Positions 1 to 9,205 of a stretch of 64,000 nucleotides of DNA are shown here, one piece after another. The notes below the pieces were generated by a model. That model saw only the letters and a list, made by a program, of their open reading frames with translations, was not told where the DNA came from and ran no database searches. The stretch lies in NCBI RefSeq assembly GCF_000419525.1, contig NZ_ATTE01000001.1:4586501-4650500 (forward strand), given 5' to 3'. The translations under genes were made by a program, and so were the position numbers. Numbering within the stretch: the stretch's first letter is position 1; every line of letters begins with the position of its first letter. Origin of the DNA: Leucothrix mucor DSM 2157. Lineage in GTDB: Bacteria > Pseudomonadota > Gammaproteobacteria > Thiotrichales > Thiotrichaceae.

Positions 1-64
1 GAACGAAGTCAACAGTGCCGGTGCAGCATTGGATTGAATTACTCGAATAGCATGAGACTTTTCC

Positions 65-1210
65 ATGAAAATTGTTGTCGCACCGGACTCGTTTAAAGAA
101 AGTTTATCCGCCGAAGGCGTTGCTCAGGCAATTGGCCGTGGTTTTCAGGAAATATTTCCCAACGCCGAGTTGGTGTTAGTGCCGGTTGCCGATGGTGGCG
201 AAGGCACGACGGACTCTTTAGTGGCAGCAACCGGTGGCCAGCGCTTTACGCAATTGGCGACTGGTCCGTTAGGTGAGCAAGTTGAAGCCTTTTGGGGTCA
301 ACTCGGTGATGGTATTACAGCGGTGGTTGAAACCGCTGCAGCCTCTGGTTTGGACTTAATTACCCCACAACAACGTGATCCACTGGCGGCCACAACACGT
401 GGCACTGGTGAGCTGATTTTGGCGGCGCTGGATCGCGGTGCAAAACACATTATTGTTGGCTTAGGCGGTAGTGCGACCAATGATGGTGGCGCGGGTATGC
501 TGCAAGCACTAGGCGTTAAACTGCTGGATGCGCAAGGTAATGATATTGCTGCTGGCGGCGCTGGCTTAGCGCAACTGCACAGCATCGACCTGAGCCAAAT
601 GGACACGCGGCTGGCGGACGTAAAATTTGATGTCGCTTGCGATGTTGATAACCCATTAATTGGTGACAATGGCGCGTCTGCCATATTCGGCCCACAAAAG
701 GGTGCAACGCCTGAGTTGGTGGCTGAGTTAGATAAAAACCTCGCACACTTCGCTGAAGTTGTTTTAGCGGCTACTGGCAAAGATATTGTGAATATTCCCG
801 GTGCGGGCGCGGCGGGTGGTTTAGGTGCGGCGTTCTTAGGTTTCTTAGATGCAACCCTGAAAAGCGGTATCGATATTGTGTTGGATGCGGTGTCGTTTGA
901 GGAGAAAATACAAGGTGCCTCGCTAGTGATTACCGGCGAAGGGCGTATCGATAGCCAAACCGTTCGTGGTAAAACGCCAGTGGGTGTGAGTAAGCGCGCC
1001 AAAGCGGCGGGTAATATTCCGGTGATTGCCTTAGCTGGCTCGGTAGCGGCTGATGCGCACGTGGTTCATGAGCACGGGATTGATGCAATTTTTAGTGTGG
1101 TACCGGGAGTGGTAACGCTGGAAACGGCCTTAGCCGAGGCGGATGCTAATTTGTGTCGTACCGCGCGAAATGTGGCGATGAGCCTAAAGCTGGGTGGGAT
1201 GACTGCCTGA
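65..1210 (+). CDS. Glycerate kinase (GarK/GlxK type)
   Basis: This cytoplasmic enzyme phosphorylates D-glycerate with ATP in the glyoxylate/glycerate branch leading to central metabolism. The protein has 381 residues, normal for the type-1 glycerate kinase family. It shows the conserved VADGGEGT (residues 41-48), the glycine-rich GLGGSATNDGG (132-142) and a later TGEGRID motif near residue 290. The ATG start puts the typical MKIVVAPDSFKES opening at residue 1, although no strong Shine-Dalgarno precedes it. Only 64 bases lie upstream in the window, so a partner gene such as a tartronate-semialdehyde reductase could lie just outside. Family assignment is firm; whether the product is 2- or 3-phosphoglycerate is not visible from sequence. 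Confidence 0.95.
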   Translation: MKIVVAPDSFKESLSAEGVAQAIGRGFQEIFPNAELVLVPVADGGEGTTDSLVAATGGQRFTQLATGPLGEQVEAFWGQLGDGITAVVETAAASGLDLITPQQRDPLAATTRGTGELILAALDRGAKHIIVGLGGSATNDGGAGMLQALGVKLLDAQGNDIAAGGAGLAQLHSIDLSQMDTRLADVKFDVACDVDNPLIGDNGASAIFGPQKGATPELVAELDKNLAHFAEVVLAATGKDIVNIPGAGAAGGLGAAFLGFLDATLKSGIDIVLDAVSFEEKIQGASLVITGEGRIDSQTVRGKTPVGVSKRAKAAGNIPVIALAGSVAADAHVVHEHGIDAIFSVVPGVVTLETALAEADANLCRTARNVAMSLKLGGMTA

Positions 1211-1242
1211 GTGATGCGATCGCTCCGGCAGTCGGGCAGAAT

Positions 1243-1473
1243 TTACGACAGTAGTCGTATCAGCGTCTGCGCGTGATTCGCTGCTTCGATACCGCGTTCG
1301 GTTAAATAACCACCGTCAACTTGGTCGGTTAAGCCTTTTTCAAACAATCGGGCGGCGGCTGCAACTAATTCTTGCGGGGCTTCATGGGAATGAACTTTGA
1401 TGCCGGTCGCTGCAGACTCTAGATTGAACTGTGTCAGTAGCTTAACTTCTTCCAGCTGATCGTGTATTGGCAT
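1243..1473 (-). CDS. TIGR02647-like small conserved protein
   Basis: A 76-residue acidic, soluble protein without signal peptide or membrane segment. The central LTDQVDGGYLTERG stretch followed by a helix (AANHAQTLIRLL) resembles the TIGR02647 family of short gammaproteobacterial proteins of unknown function. The family match is from memory of the motif and has not been searched. The start is supported by an AGGAGAAAATT sequence just before the ATG on the minus strand. It is convergent with the glycerate kinase gene, with 32 bases between the stop codons, and stands alone. No function is proposed. Confidence 0.75.
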   Translation of the reverse strand: MPIHDQLEEVKLLTQFNLESAATGIKVHSHEAPQELVAAAARLFEKGLTDQVDGGYLTERGIEAANHAQTLIRLLS

Positions 1474-1593
1474 AATTTTCTCCTGCTCCTAATTGGTCGG
1501 ATTGTCTTGCGACAATGGCTCCATCATAGCTGAAAGCTGCTGATGAATCAGTTGAAATGTTGGGTTTAAAATTACAGCATTTTCAGGATGCGA

Positions 1594-2367
1594 TCAGGTG
1601 ACCAATGTTTTGATCAAACCAATGCCGGAAATCAGTATGAGCGCGACCAACACCATGCGCCGCAATTTGGCCTCCGGTAAATAATTGAACAGGCGCGTGC
1701 CGTAGTGAATCCCCACAAACATCACTGGAATAGCGACCAGTGAGGTATAGAAAATCTCTTTGGAATACACGTCACTTAGTATTGCACCGGCCATAAATGC
1801 GGCTTCGCTGATGAAGAAGTAAATCACCATGGTGGCGCGGATTCTACTCACGGTAATCCCAGAGCCTGTCAGGAATAAGGCAATTAATACGCCACCGATG
1901 GCGGCTAATCCATTAAACAAACCGGCCAAGCTGCCGACGATAACTAAGCGGATGGCGGATGGCTCGGGTTTAAAGCGAAATTGGATCAGGCTGAGTACGC
2001 AAATGACGGAGAGGTAGCTAGCGATCAACAGTTGCAGCAGGTCGGGATTAATAATCGAAAGCAGGTAAACCCCAAACATTGAGGCGAATGTGGTGCCGGC
2101 CGCTAGTGGGATGAGTAAGCGATATTGAATGTCGGTTTTGACATTGCGCATCATCATTAGGCTGGCCACGACTTCCAGCACTACCGTCATGGTCACAACG
2201 GATACCGGTGGCAGCCAAAAGCTGGTACTGGCGACTAAAAGGGCTGAAAAACCAAAGCCAATTGCCCCGCGCACAATGGACGCCATCAGAATGATCAGCA
2301 GTAAAATGATGAGCTCTAAGGGGGAGGATATAAACAGCTGGTCGAGCAAGCTATTAAGCAATGACAC
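1594..2367 (-). CDS. TauE/SafE-family sulfite/organic anion exporter
   Basis: A 257-residue integral membrane protein with about eight hydrophobic segments. It has the family's typical N-terminal pattern, MASIVRGAIGFGFSALLVA around residues 28-46, and a duplicated second half containing GLFNGLAAIGGVLIALFL. TauE/SafE proteins export sulfite, sulfonates or other C2/C3 organic anions, but the substrate cannot be read from the sequence. The protein is unlike the second TauE-like gene of this window (57852-58574), which is of the cbb3-associated type. It is on the same strand as the permease gene upstream (2541-3962), but a strong terminator lies between them, so it is probably a separate unit. 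Confidence 0.88.
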   Translation of the reverse strand: MSLLNSLLDQLFISSPLELIILLLIILMASIVRGAIGFGFSALLVASTSFWLPPVSVVTMTVVLEVVASLMMMRNVKTDIQYRLLIPLAAGTTFASMFGVYLLSIINPDLLQLLIASYLSVICVLSLIQFRFKPEPSAIRLVIVGSLAGLFNGLAAIGGVLIALFLTGSGITVSRIRATMVIYFFISEAAFMAGAILSDVYSKEIFYTSLVAIPVMFVGIHYGTRLFNYLPEAKLRRMVLVALILISGIGLIKTLVT

Positions 2368-2451
2368 GGTGGTGCTCCGGCAAGGGGTTGGGAGCAGCTA
2401 TGGTATGCCGTGCTTGGGTGAAAAGACTATGAGAAATCGAATCTGTACCCA

Positions 2452-2480
2452 TCAAAAAGGGTGCTGTGGTAGCACCCTTT
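2452..2480 (-). terminator. Rho-independent terminator after the 2541-3962 permease
   Basis: A perfect 10-bp stem (AAAGGGTGCT at 2456-2465 and AGCACCCTTT at 2471-2480) with a 5-base loop. Read on the minus strand, the second arm runs into five T residues. It lies about 60 bases beyond the permease stop codon and before the TauE gene. Confidence 0.88.
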
Positions 2481-2528
2481 AGGATCAAACATTGAAGCGT
2501 GTTGCAGGCTAAACTGTTTGTTAGCTTT

Positions 2529-2553
2529 AGCTGTTAGCTGTTAGCTGTTAGCT
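2529..2553. repeat. 7-bp tandem repeat spanning a stop codon
   Basis: About 3.6 tandem copies of AGCTGTT, covering the last codons and stop of the minus-strand permease gene (stop at 2541-2543). Gain or loss of one unit would shift the reading frame at the very C-terminus only. Confidence 0.8.
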
Positions 2554-3962
2554 TTGGCTACGCTTGTATCGGCTACTTCAGGCTCTACTGCAGTAGTTTC
2601 CGCTTCATCTTCCGTTTTGGCATTTTTACCCAGCAGGGTAGGACGCTCAATAAAGAAGTACAGTACCAGTCCAATGACTACCGCAAAGATAGTTGATTTT
2701 GGATCGGGCATTGCCAGTGTTACCGCAACGATACCCGCCACACCACGCTCCACCGAGGTTTTAAGCTGCTCCATACCGACCATAATACAAATGTAAGCAG
2801 TCAGGATTAGCGTTAGCGATAAAGCAATGGGCAGTACAGGTTTAAACAGGGTTACCAGTGGCAAGATAAACAGTGCGATTAAACCGGTAATCCAGAAGGT
2901 ACCGCCACCACTGTAAATCGAGTCCATAGACTTACGGCCGATCGCATAACGCTCAGCAACGGTCGCGTGTGCAGCAGTCCAAAGTGGACCCGCCAGACCA
3001 GGCCAAGGGGCAAAGAATGAATGGACTAAGTTACGAATACCAGTCACCAAGTGAACGCGGTCGATACTCATATCGATCTTCTCATCGGTACGCAGGTGAT
3101 CGATACGCTTAACCAAGGTAAAGCCGATAACAATGTCACCAAAAGCAATGACGTAGGCAATAATGGCGGTTGGAATCGCAATCAGGTACACATCCCAGTT
3201 CGGGAAGCCGACGTTAAATACTAAGTACTCAGAGAGCAGCGGGAAGTTTGGCTGGGTAATACCCCATTCGATGCTAGGCAGCGGGTATTCGCCAACAGCC
3301 CAACCGATCAGCATCGCCAATACCATACCCGGAACCATGCCGAAGTTGGCAATTTTGCGGGCAATCGGATGGTTTTCGGTGAGGTTCTTAAACGATAGTG
3401 AGAACAGTATGTAGGCTGAGATAACTGCACCTAAAATCAATGAGATTGGCGTGCCACCAATACGGCCACCGACTTTTAGCTCCCCCATAAGTGCGGCAAT
3501 ACCGGCACCAATAATAATGCCTGATTTCAAGGAGTTGGGAATGATCTCAACCAGCTTGGAGCCAAGCCGCGTGACCCCGAGAATAAAGAAGATAATCGCC
3601 ACCTCAATCTGCAAGGCAAATAAGGCTTGTATGGCATCGGGGCCGGGCTCAAAGCCATTGAGATACACCAGCACAACCGGAATCGCGGGCGTAATCCAAC
3701 CTGGAACCAACGGTACACCCAGCAGCGCGGGCAAGGTATACAGCAAGCCTGCTACAAAGGTAAAGGCCAGTGCGGCTTCATAAGGAATGCCAAGCGTGCG
3801 CTCTAGCAGGGGAATCATCGCCAGACCGACGACAAACATAATGGTGCCTTGAATCATTTCCGCGGCTTCCCAGCGGTAATGAATAAACGGCAGTCGAACA
3901 TGGAACGGCCCGAGCGGCCAATAAGGCTGCTGCTCGCCTTCCTTGCGTTTAATTAGTTGCAT
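2541..3962 (-). CDS. NCS2-like (xanthine/uracil permease-like) membrane transporter
   Basis: A 473-residue protein with roughly 12 hydrophobic segments. It is probably a secondary transporter of the inner membrane, of the broad NCS2/SulP-like fold. Visible family-like elements are a proline- and glycine-rich segment near residue 85 (LPALLGVPLVPGWITPAIP) and a GIIIGAGIAALMGELKVGG stretch near 150. The N-terminal ~30 and C-terminal ~30 residues are hydrophilic; the tail is rich in Glu, Ala and Val. The substrate is unknown, and no purine, pyrimidine or sulfate gene adjoins it to suggest one. The start is supported by a GAGGAGAGTAGGAA-type sequence before the ATG. Family placement is moderate, transport function likely. 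Confidence 0.7.
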   Translation of the reverse strand: MQLIKRKEGEQQPYWPLGPFHVRLPFIHYRWEAAEMIQGTIMFVVGLAMIPLLERTLGIPYEAALAFTFVAGLLYTLPALLGVPLVPGWITPAIPVVLVYLNGFEPGPDAIQALFALQIEVAIIFFILGVTRLGSKLVEIIPNSLKSGIIIGAGIAALMGELKVGGRIGGTPISLILGAVISAYILFSLSFKNLTENHPIARKIANFGMVPGMVLAMLIGWAVGEYPLPSIEWGITQPNFPLLSEYLVFNVGFPNWDVYLIAIPTAIIAYVIAFGDIVIGFTLVKRIDHLRTDEKIDMSIDRVHLVTGIRNLVHSFFAPWPGLAGPLWTAAHATVAERYAIGRKSMDSIYSGGGTFWITGLIALFILPLVTLFKPVLPIALSLTLILTAYICIMVGMEQLKTSVERGVAGIVAVTLAMPDPKSTIFAVVIGLVLYFFIERPTLLGKNAKTEDEAETTAVEPEVADTSVAKANS

Positions 3963-4179
3963 TTCCTACTCTCCTCAAAAGTTATAGCGCTTATGCTGGT
4001 GCATAAGTTGTTAACGGCGGCAGAGTACGCGAAGAGTTTTGCCAAAAGATTGCGGGATTGTAACGGAATGTAATCTCAGCCAGAGAACCACCTGAATAGG
4101 AGGAATTTTGCTGCATCAATGATAGGATGATAACTATGGCTGTTGTGGCAAAGTAATTGACCTAACCTGACCTCTAATA

Positions 4180-5991
4180 ATGATTTTAAAAAAAATACTA
4201 TTACCAATCATTCTGCTGATTCTCGCGTATGGCTTTTGGATTAGCCCTGCGTTTAAAGAGATTGCGGCGGGTGTGGCGATTTTCTTATTCGGCATGTTGT
4301 TTCTGGAGGAGGGCTTTAAAGCGTTCACCGGTGGCATGTTGGAGCGCATCCTCGCTAAAAGCACCAATACCACTTTAAAAAGCCTGAGTTTCGGGATGGT
4401 GTCGACTACGCTCATGCAGTCCAGCTCCTTAGTCTCTGTGGTGACGATTTCATTTTTAAGTGCGGGCTTGATTAGTCTGGTGGCAGGTATCGGGATTATT
4501 TTCGGGGCTAATATAGGCACCACAACCGGCGCGTGGCTGGTGGCTAGCTTTGGCTTAAAGGTGGATATCTCAGCTTATGCCATGCCCATGCTGGTGTTTG
4601 GTATCGTGCTGAATTTCCAAAAGTCGCGCTACGCCAAAGGGATTGGCTCGGTGCTGGCAGGCTTGGGCTTTTTATTCCTCGGCATTCACTACATGAAGGA
4701 AGGCTTTGAGGTCTTTAAAGGGCATTTTGATCTCTCGGCGCTGAGTGTTGATGGCTATGCCGGTTTGTTTTTATTTGCAGGGATTGGCGCGCTAGCGACT
4801 GTGGTGATGCAATCCAGCCACGCCACCATGGTGCTGATTTTAACCGCTTTAGCCTCATCTCAAATCACCTATGACAATGCGTTGGCGCTGGCCATTGGTG
4901 CGAATGTCGGCACCACCATTACGGCATTAATCAGTGCCATCGGCGCAAATGTGGAAGGTCGGCGGCTGGCAGGTGCGCATTTACTGTTTAATGTGATTAC
5001 TGGCCTGATCGCAATTGCTGGCTTGCAGCAGTTTATGCAAGCGGTGGATTGGTTGAGCTTGCAAGTCGGTATCGCCGCCGATAACTACACCCAAAAGCTA
5101 GCCATGTTCCACACGCTGTTTAATCTCACTGGCGTACTGGTGATGACGCCGTTTATTAAGCAATTAGCTGCCGCGCTGGTTCGTTATTTACCGGCTCGTA
5201 CCAAAGCGCTTACCGCGCCGAAATTCCTGAATTCATCGGTGATAGATTTTCCGGAAACCATGCTGACGGCGGTTAAAAATGAAACCTGGCACTTGCTGGA
5301 TTCAGCCTTTGAGATTATTGCCCATGGTATTAATTTACGGCAGCATCAAATTCTGGGGAATGAAGAATTAGGTTCTGTGATTGCTAAAGACCGCGAGCTG
5401 ATTATTTTTGATCTCGATGAGGTGTATGAGAACAAAGTTAAAACCTTATACGCCGCCATTATTGAGTTTACTGCCAAGGCGAATGCGCATAGTATGCCTG
5501 AAAAATATTCAGGGGAGTTGCTGAAACTGAGTATGGCGGCCTCGGATGTCGTTGAAAGTGTGAAAGATATTAAGCACTTACGGAAAAATACCAATCGCTT
5601 TATGCTCTCTCATAATTCTGTCATACAAGGTGAGTACAATCAGCTTCGGTTGAGAATTGCGACGATTCTCCGCCAGATTTACCGGGCCAGGGATATGGCC
5701 GACGATGCCCTGTCGGTATTGGAATTGGATGAGCTTAAAGTGGAGTCAGCCGAGGCCGATATGCGAATAAACCGACGGGTCAGTGAGTTACTGCGAAAAG
5801 GGCAGATTTCATCAATGATGGCGACTTCCTTACTGAATGACTCGAAATATGCACAGGATTCAGCAAATAAGTTGATTTCTATTACACAAACTTTGCTGAC
5901 GACGCATAATGAAAGAGTCACTGAAGTGGTTCAGGAAGTGATGTTAAGCCCAGAGGAAGTTGAGGAGATCAGCCGCTCGCAGAAACCTTAA
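4180..5991 (+). CDS. Na/Pi cotransporter family protein with PhoU-like tail
   Basis: A 603-residue inner-membrane protein. Residues 1-330 contain the two inverted PNaS repeats with their QSS signatures (TLMQSSSLVS near 86 and VVMQSSHATM near 210). They are followed by a hydrophilic, helical PhoU-like region (about 355-600) rich in charged heptads. Such proteins couple phosphate movement to Na+, and the PhoU-like tail is thought to regulate flux or sense phosphate. The length fits the YjbB/NptA-like bacterial branch. A small basic protein gene follows after 9 bases and is probably co-transcribed. No Pho box was recognised upstream. Confidence 0.92.
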   Translation: MILKKILLPIILLILAYGFWISPAFKEIAAGVAIFLFGMLFLEEGFKAFTGGMLERILAKSTNTTLKSLSFGMVSTTLMQSSSLVSVVTISFLSAGLISLVAGIGIIFGANIGTTTGAWLVASFGLKVDISAYAMPMLVFGIVLNFQKSRYAKGIGSVLAGLGFLFLGIHYMKEGFEVFKGHFDLSALSVDGYAGLFLFAGIGALATVVMQSSHATMVLILTALASSQITYDNALALAIGANVGTTITALISAIGANVEGRRLAGAHLLFNVITGLIAIAGLQQFMQAVDWLSLQVGIAADNYTQKLAMFHTLFNLTGVLVMTPFIKQLAAALVRYLPARTKALTAPKFLNSSVIDFPETMLTAVKNETWHLLDSAFEIIAHGINLRQHQILGNEELGSVIAKDRELIIFDLDEVYENKVKTLYAAIIEFTAKANAHSMPEKYSGELLKLSMAASDVVESVKDIKHLRKNTNRFMLSHNSVIQGEYNQLRLRIATILRQIYRARDMADDALSVLELDELKVESAEADMRINRRVSELLRKGQISSMMATSLLNDSKYAQDSANKLISITQTLLTTHNERVTEVVQEVMLSPEEVEEISRSQKP

Positions 5992-6000
5992 GGGAATACT

Positions 6001-6249
6001 ATGAAGTTTAAACAACTCCGTGAAGCGTTTAATACCATGATGGATCGCCTGAATGATGAAGATGGCGAGCGCGTTGAAAAGTCAGAGCTGCGTAAGCTAC
6101 GGATTGCGCTGGTTGAGAAAAAAGCGCATTACCATCGTAAGCTGAGAAAGAGTATTAATCTGGCGCGTCGCGATACGATCGAGGGCAAGCTGGAAGTGAT
6201 TCGTGCGCAGCTAAAAAAGGTTAAAAAGCTGGAGCGCGAACTCAACTAG
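6001..6249 (+). CDS. Small Lys/Arg-rich coiled-coil protein, unknown
   Basis: An 82-residue, strongly charged protein predicted to be almost wholly helical, with many Lys, Arg and Glu residues and no membrane segment. The family is not recognised. It begins 9 bases after the Na/Pi cotransporter stop codon, so translation is likely coupled. A role with the PhoU-like tail of that transporter is an inference from position alone. Its stop codon overlaps by four bases the stop of the convergent FGE-fold gene, so the two genes share their 3' end. Confidence 0.7.
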   Translation: MKFKQLREAFNTMMDRLNDEDGERVEKSELRKLRIALVEKKAHYHRKLRKSINLARRDTIEGKLEVIRAQLKKVKKLERELN

Positions 6250-7508
6250 TTAGGCGTGTAACTGCGAGCAACCCGAAAGCCGAAGTTCGGACGACTGGTT
6301 GCTTTATCGGCGAACTCCCGGTTGGCGGAGCGAATATCTTGCCCACGGCTGTTCCAGGCACCACCCCGTAATACTCGCACATTAATATCTGCACAGAGCT
6401 CAGTCCATGCGCTGCCATCGTTTGGCGCAAATGTATACGTGCGGTGGGAGCAATCCTCTATCCACTCTGCCACATTGCCCGCCATATCATGCAGAGCGAA
6501 TTCGTTTGCTGGATAGCTGCCAACTGGCGCGGTATGGGTCCAGTTATTGTATTTGGCTTCGGCGCTGTAATTGGCATGTTTCGGGTCTGGCTGGCCACCC
6601 CAATAAAAAGCTGTCGCTAGCCTGCCGCGTGCTGCATATTCCCATTCGGCTTCGCTGGGTAGCCGGTACTGTTCGCCCAGTTGCAGGCTTAGCCAGTCGA
6701 TATAGGCATGCGCATCTTCCCAGCTAACACAAGTCACCGGAAACTGGCTTTCCTGAGTGAAGCCTGGTGTGCGCCAGTTAGTTTGGCGTTGTTCAATTGG
6801 ATTTGGAGAGTGGTTGATGGCATTGATTTGGCCGCAACCCTGACCATTGGCTTCGGCGGTGGTTTTGTAATTAGTGCTTTCGACAAAGTATTCAAATTGG
6901 CTAACCGTGACTTCGTGCTGCGCAATATCAAAGGGCTCGATGGAAACATCATGCGGTGGGTATTCATCACGTTTACAACCAAGGCCATTATCCCAGCCGG
7001 CGCTGCAGCCCATGGTAAATCTGCCAGCAGGCATGGGGAGCATATTGGGGTATTTGTCGGGTGCTTCGCCTGGTTTTGCAATACGGTAATCGCCGTTGTT
7101 TAGCCGTGAGTTATCAAGGTTGGCCGTGGCTAAGGCCGTTGGCGAGTCTTGCTCATCGGCCACTAATAGGTAGGTAAAGATAACCACCGATGCACCAACT
7201 AGCGCGCCAAGTAGATAAGGCATGAGTTGCCCCAGTCTGTTTGGAGATGCGCGTTTATGGATAGCTTGGCTCGCTTGCCGGTAAATAAGCCTCGATTGCT
7301 CTGGAGAAATATCATTGCGAATATCATCCAGGGCCAGCGATTGAATCGCTTTATCCTGATCGCGTTTAATCAGATAGCTGCGAATCATGTCGGCTTCGCG
7401 TTGGGCATTATCGTTTTCTTCAGGTGTTAGCTCGCCGCGCAGAACTTTTTTCCAATGTTCCGCTTCTTCCTGCGTAATTAGCTCTTGTCTAACATCCTTA
7501 TCGGTCAT
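6246..7508 (-). CDS. Membrane-anchored FGE/SUMF1-fold protein
   Basis: A 420-residue protein with a charged cytoplasmic N-terminus (1-90), one membrane segment (about 96-116) and a formylglycine-generating-enzyme (sulfatase-modifying factor) domain over about 157-418. The domain is marked by MPAGRFTMGC, YRLPSEAEWEYAARG, HDMAGNVAEW and a C-terminal GFRVAR. The cysteine pair used by true FGE for substrate and copper binding should fall in the segment after RVLRGGAW. Here that segment reads NSRGQDIRSANRE and has no cysteine, so sulfatase activation is unlikely. No sulfatase gene is nearby. The domain may act as a binding or peptidoglycan/stress-associated module on the periplasmic side; that is inference. 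Confidence 0.88.
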   Translation of the reverse strand: MTDKDVRQELITQEEAEHWKKVLRGELTPEENDNAQREADMIRSYLIKRDQDKAIQSLALDDIRNDISPEQSRLIYRQASQAIHKRASPNRLGQLMPYLLGALVGASVVIFTYLLVADEQDSPTALATANLDNSRLNNGDYRIAKPGEAPDKYPNMLPMPAGRFTMGCSAGWDNGLGCKRDEYPPHDVSIEPFDIAQHEVTVSQFEYFVESTNYKTTAEANGQGCGQINAINHSPNPIEQRQTNWRTPGFTQESQFPVTCVSWEDAHAYIDWLSLQLGEQYRLPSEAEWEYAARGRLATAFYWGGQPDPKHANYSAEAKYNNWTHTAPVGSYPANEFALHDMAGNVAEWIEDCSHRTYTFAPNDGSAWTELCADINVRVLRGGAWNSRGQDIRSANREFADKATSRPNFGFRVARSYTPN

Positions 7509-7628
7509 TACAGTCCTGAACTCGTCCTGAGAAAAGCGTTGTTAGCTTATATACCGCAGTAGCTTATCAGAACTCCTGTTCAAAAACCTTATGTTAGATT
7601 GTAATTAATTATTATTTTCGGGCTTGTT

Positions 7629-9029
7629 TTAGATGGTTCTGGAGAAGCGGAGCACCTGATTGTCTTTGTCCTGCAGTTGAATGGCTAAGTAGCGATCAAA
7701 CGTCATGGCAATATTGCGTAAGAAATAACGTCCTGCATTGCTAATACTAAAGCGCTCCGCTTCCTGATGAATCAGGCCATCTTTTTCAAAATGAGAGAGC
7801 TTGTAGAGCTCATCATTAAAGTACTCAGCAAAGTCGATTCCAAACTCCGATTCAATCGGAGCATAGTCCACGGTTTGCTGGCACATAATCTGCTGAATCA
7901 CGCGTGCGCGAATCATGTCATCCTTGCTTAGGCTGACGCCGCGTTGGATGGGTAATTCACCCGCATCAAGGTGCGCATAATACTCAGGCAATGAGCTGGA
8001 ATTTTGGCTGTAAGCATTGCCCACTTTACTAATGGAGCTAACGCCAAGTCCGATTTGGTCACATTCGGAATGCGTGGCATAGCCTTGGAAATTGCGCTGC
8101 AGGCTGTGATTTTTCAGTGCGATTGACAGCGAGTCGCTGGGGCGCGCAAAGTGATCCATACCAATATGCACGTAGCCCGCATCGGTTAAAAACTCGATGG
8201 TGTCGCGGCTAATGGCTAAGCGCGTGTCACGGTCTGGCAGTGACTTAGGGTCAATCAGTTTTTGAGCGCGAATCCGGTTAGGCATAAAGGCAAAGCCGTA
8301 AATGGCAATGCGATCGGCGCCGGAGTCCACGACTTGTTGCAAGGTGTCACGGAAGCTTTCGCGGGTTTGGAAGGGTAGGCCTGCCACCAAATCTACTGAA
8401 ATGGATTCCACACCGCTGGAGCGCGCAGCATCAAAGACGGTATCGACTTGTTCACGGCTTTGTACACGGTTAATGGCATGCTGCACTTCGGTGGTGTAAT
8501 CCTGCACGCCAATGCTGATGCGGTTAAAGCCCAATGTCGCGAGCTCGTTAATATCGGTGTAGCTGGCAAAGCGCGGATCGATCTCAATACTGATTTCTAA
8601 GTCTTCCGGATAGCTTAAGTGGAAGTGGCGCGCGATCATGCTCAGCAATTCGCGGTGCTGTTCCGTGCTTAGGAAGTTCGGTGTGCCGCCGCCTAAATGA
8701 ATTTGAGTGACTAAGCGGTCGGAGGCAAATAAGCGGCTTTGCATTTCGATTTCACGAAATAGGTATTCGAGGTATAGCTCGGCCTTATCCGGATTTTGCG
8801 TCACAATTTTGTTGCAGCCGCAGTAGTAGCAAAGCGAGTGACAAAAAGGAATGTGAATATAGAGCGATAGTGGCCGCGGAATCAGCTCGTCATTGCTGTT
8901 GCTGGCATGGCGAATGTAGTCCTGCTGACCGAAATTACCCACAAACTCGGGCGCAGTCGGGTAGGAGGTATACCGTGGACCTTGCGTATCGTATTTTTCT
9001 AGCAGATCAAGATTAAAGTCCAGTGACAT
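7629..9029 (-). CDS. hemN: Oxygen-independent coproporphyrinogen III oxidase HemN
   Basis: A radical-SAM enzyme that decarboxylates coproporphyrinogen III to protoporphyrinogen IX without oxygen, in haem synthesis. The protein is 466 residues, the usual HemN length. The [4Fe-4S]/SAM motif CxxxCxxC is at C63, C67 and C70, followed by the extra Cys of the HemN signature (CGC). GGGTPNFL follows near residue 113, and a HemN C-terminal domain is present. It is a true HemN rather than the shorter HemW. A canonical FNR box lies 64 bases upstream, which fits induction when oxygen is low and fits the cbb3 oxidase and fnr genes elsewhere in the window. Confidence 0.96.
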   Translation of the reverse strand: MSLDFNLDLLEKYDTQGPRYTSYPTAPEFVGNFGQQDYIRHASNSNDELIPRPLSLYIHIPFCHSLCYYCGCNKIVTQNPDKAELYLEYLFREIEMQSRLFASDRLVTQIHLGGGTPNFLSTEQHRELLSMIARHFHLSYPEDLEISIEIDPRFASYTDINELATLGFNRISIGVQDYTTEVQHAINRVQSREQVDTVFDAARSSGVESISVDLVAGLPFQTRESFRDTLQQVVDSGADRIAIYGFAFMPNRIRAQKLIDPKSLPDRDTRLAISRDTIEFLTDAGYVHIGMDHFARPSDSLSIALKNHSLQRNFQGYATHSECDQIGLGVSSISKVGNAYSQNSSSLPEYYAHLDAGELPIQRGVSLSKDDMIRARVIQQIMCQQTVDYAPIESEFGIDFAEYFNDELYKLSHFEKDGLIHQEAERFSISNAGRYFLRNIAMTFDRYLAIQLQDKDNQVLRFSRTI

Positions 9030-9092
9030 TAGAAGTGCCCCTATGCGCTCAAAATAAAGGCTTATGCTACTGTTAAAGGGGATTGGCTGGCT

Positions 9093-9106
9093 TTGATGTA
9101 AATCAA
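9093..9106 (-). promoter_or_regulatory. FNR/ANR box upstream of hemN
   Basis: TTGATGTAAATCAA is a perfect FNR consensus (TTGAT-N4-ATCAA). Its centre is 70.5 bases before the hemN ATG. A TAGCAT hexamer on the minus strand at 9064-9069 sits where the -10 element of a class II (-41.5) FNR promoter should be. The box also lies between the divergent gene starting at 9206. Confidence 0.9.
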
Positions 9107-9205
9107 TTTGTTGGAGCTTGTCTGAAATGATTGCTTATTTTCTTGTCTACTTGTGCTGCTTGTGCGAATCTCAAGACTGATTACCTGAACTATGGAGCGA
9201 GATAA

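Noticed and set aside
2-37. Possible 3' end of an upstream gene ending in TGA at 35-37
   Set aside because: Only 11 codons are visible, and another frame ending at 48 is equally possible, so no gene can be named.
298-1002. Long open frame on the minus strand over the glycerate kinase
   Set aside because: It is a shadow of a well-supported gene; the product has repetitive Ser/Pro/Ala composition and no ribosome site.
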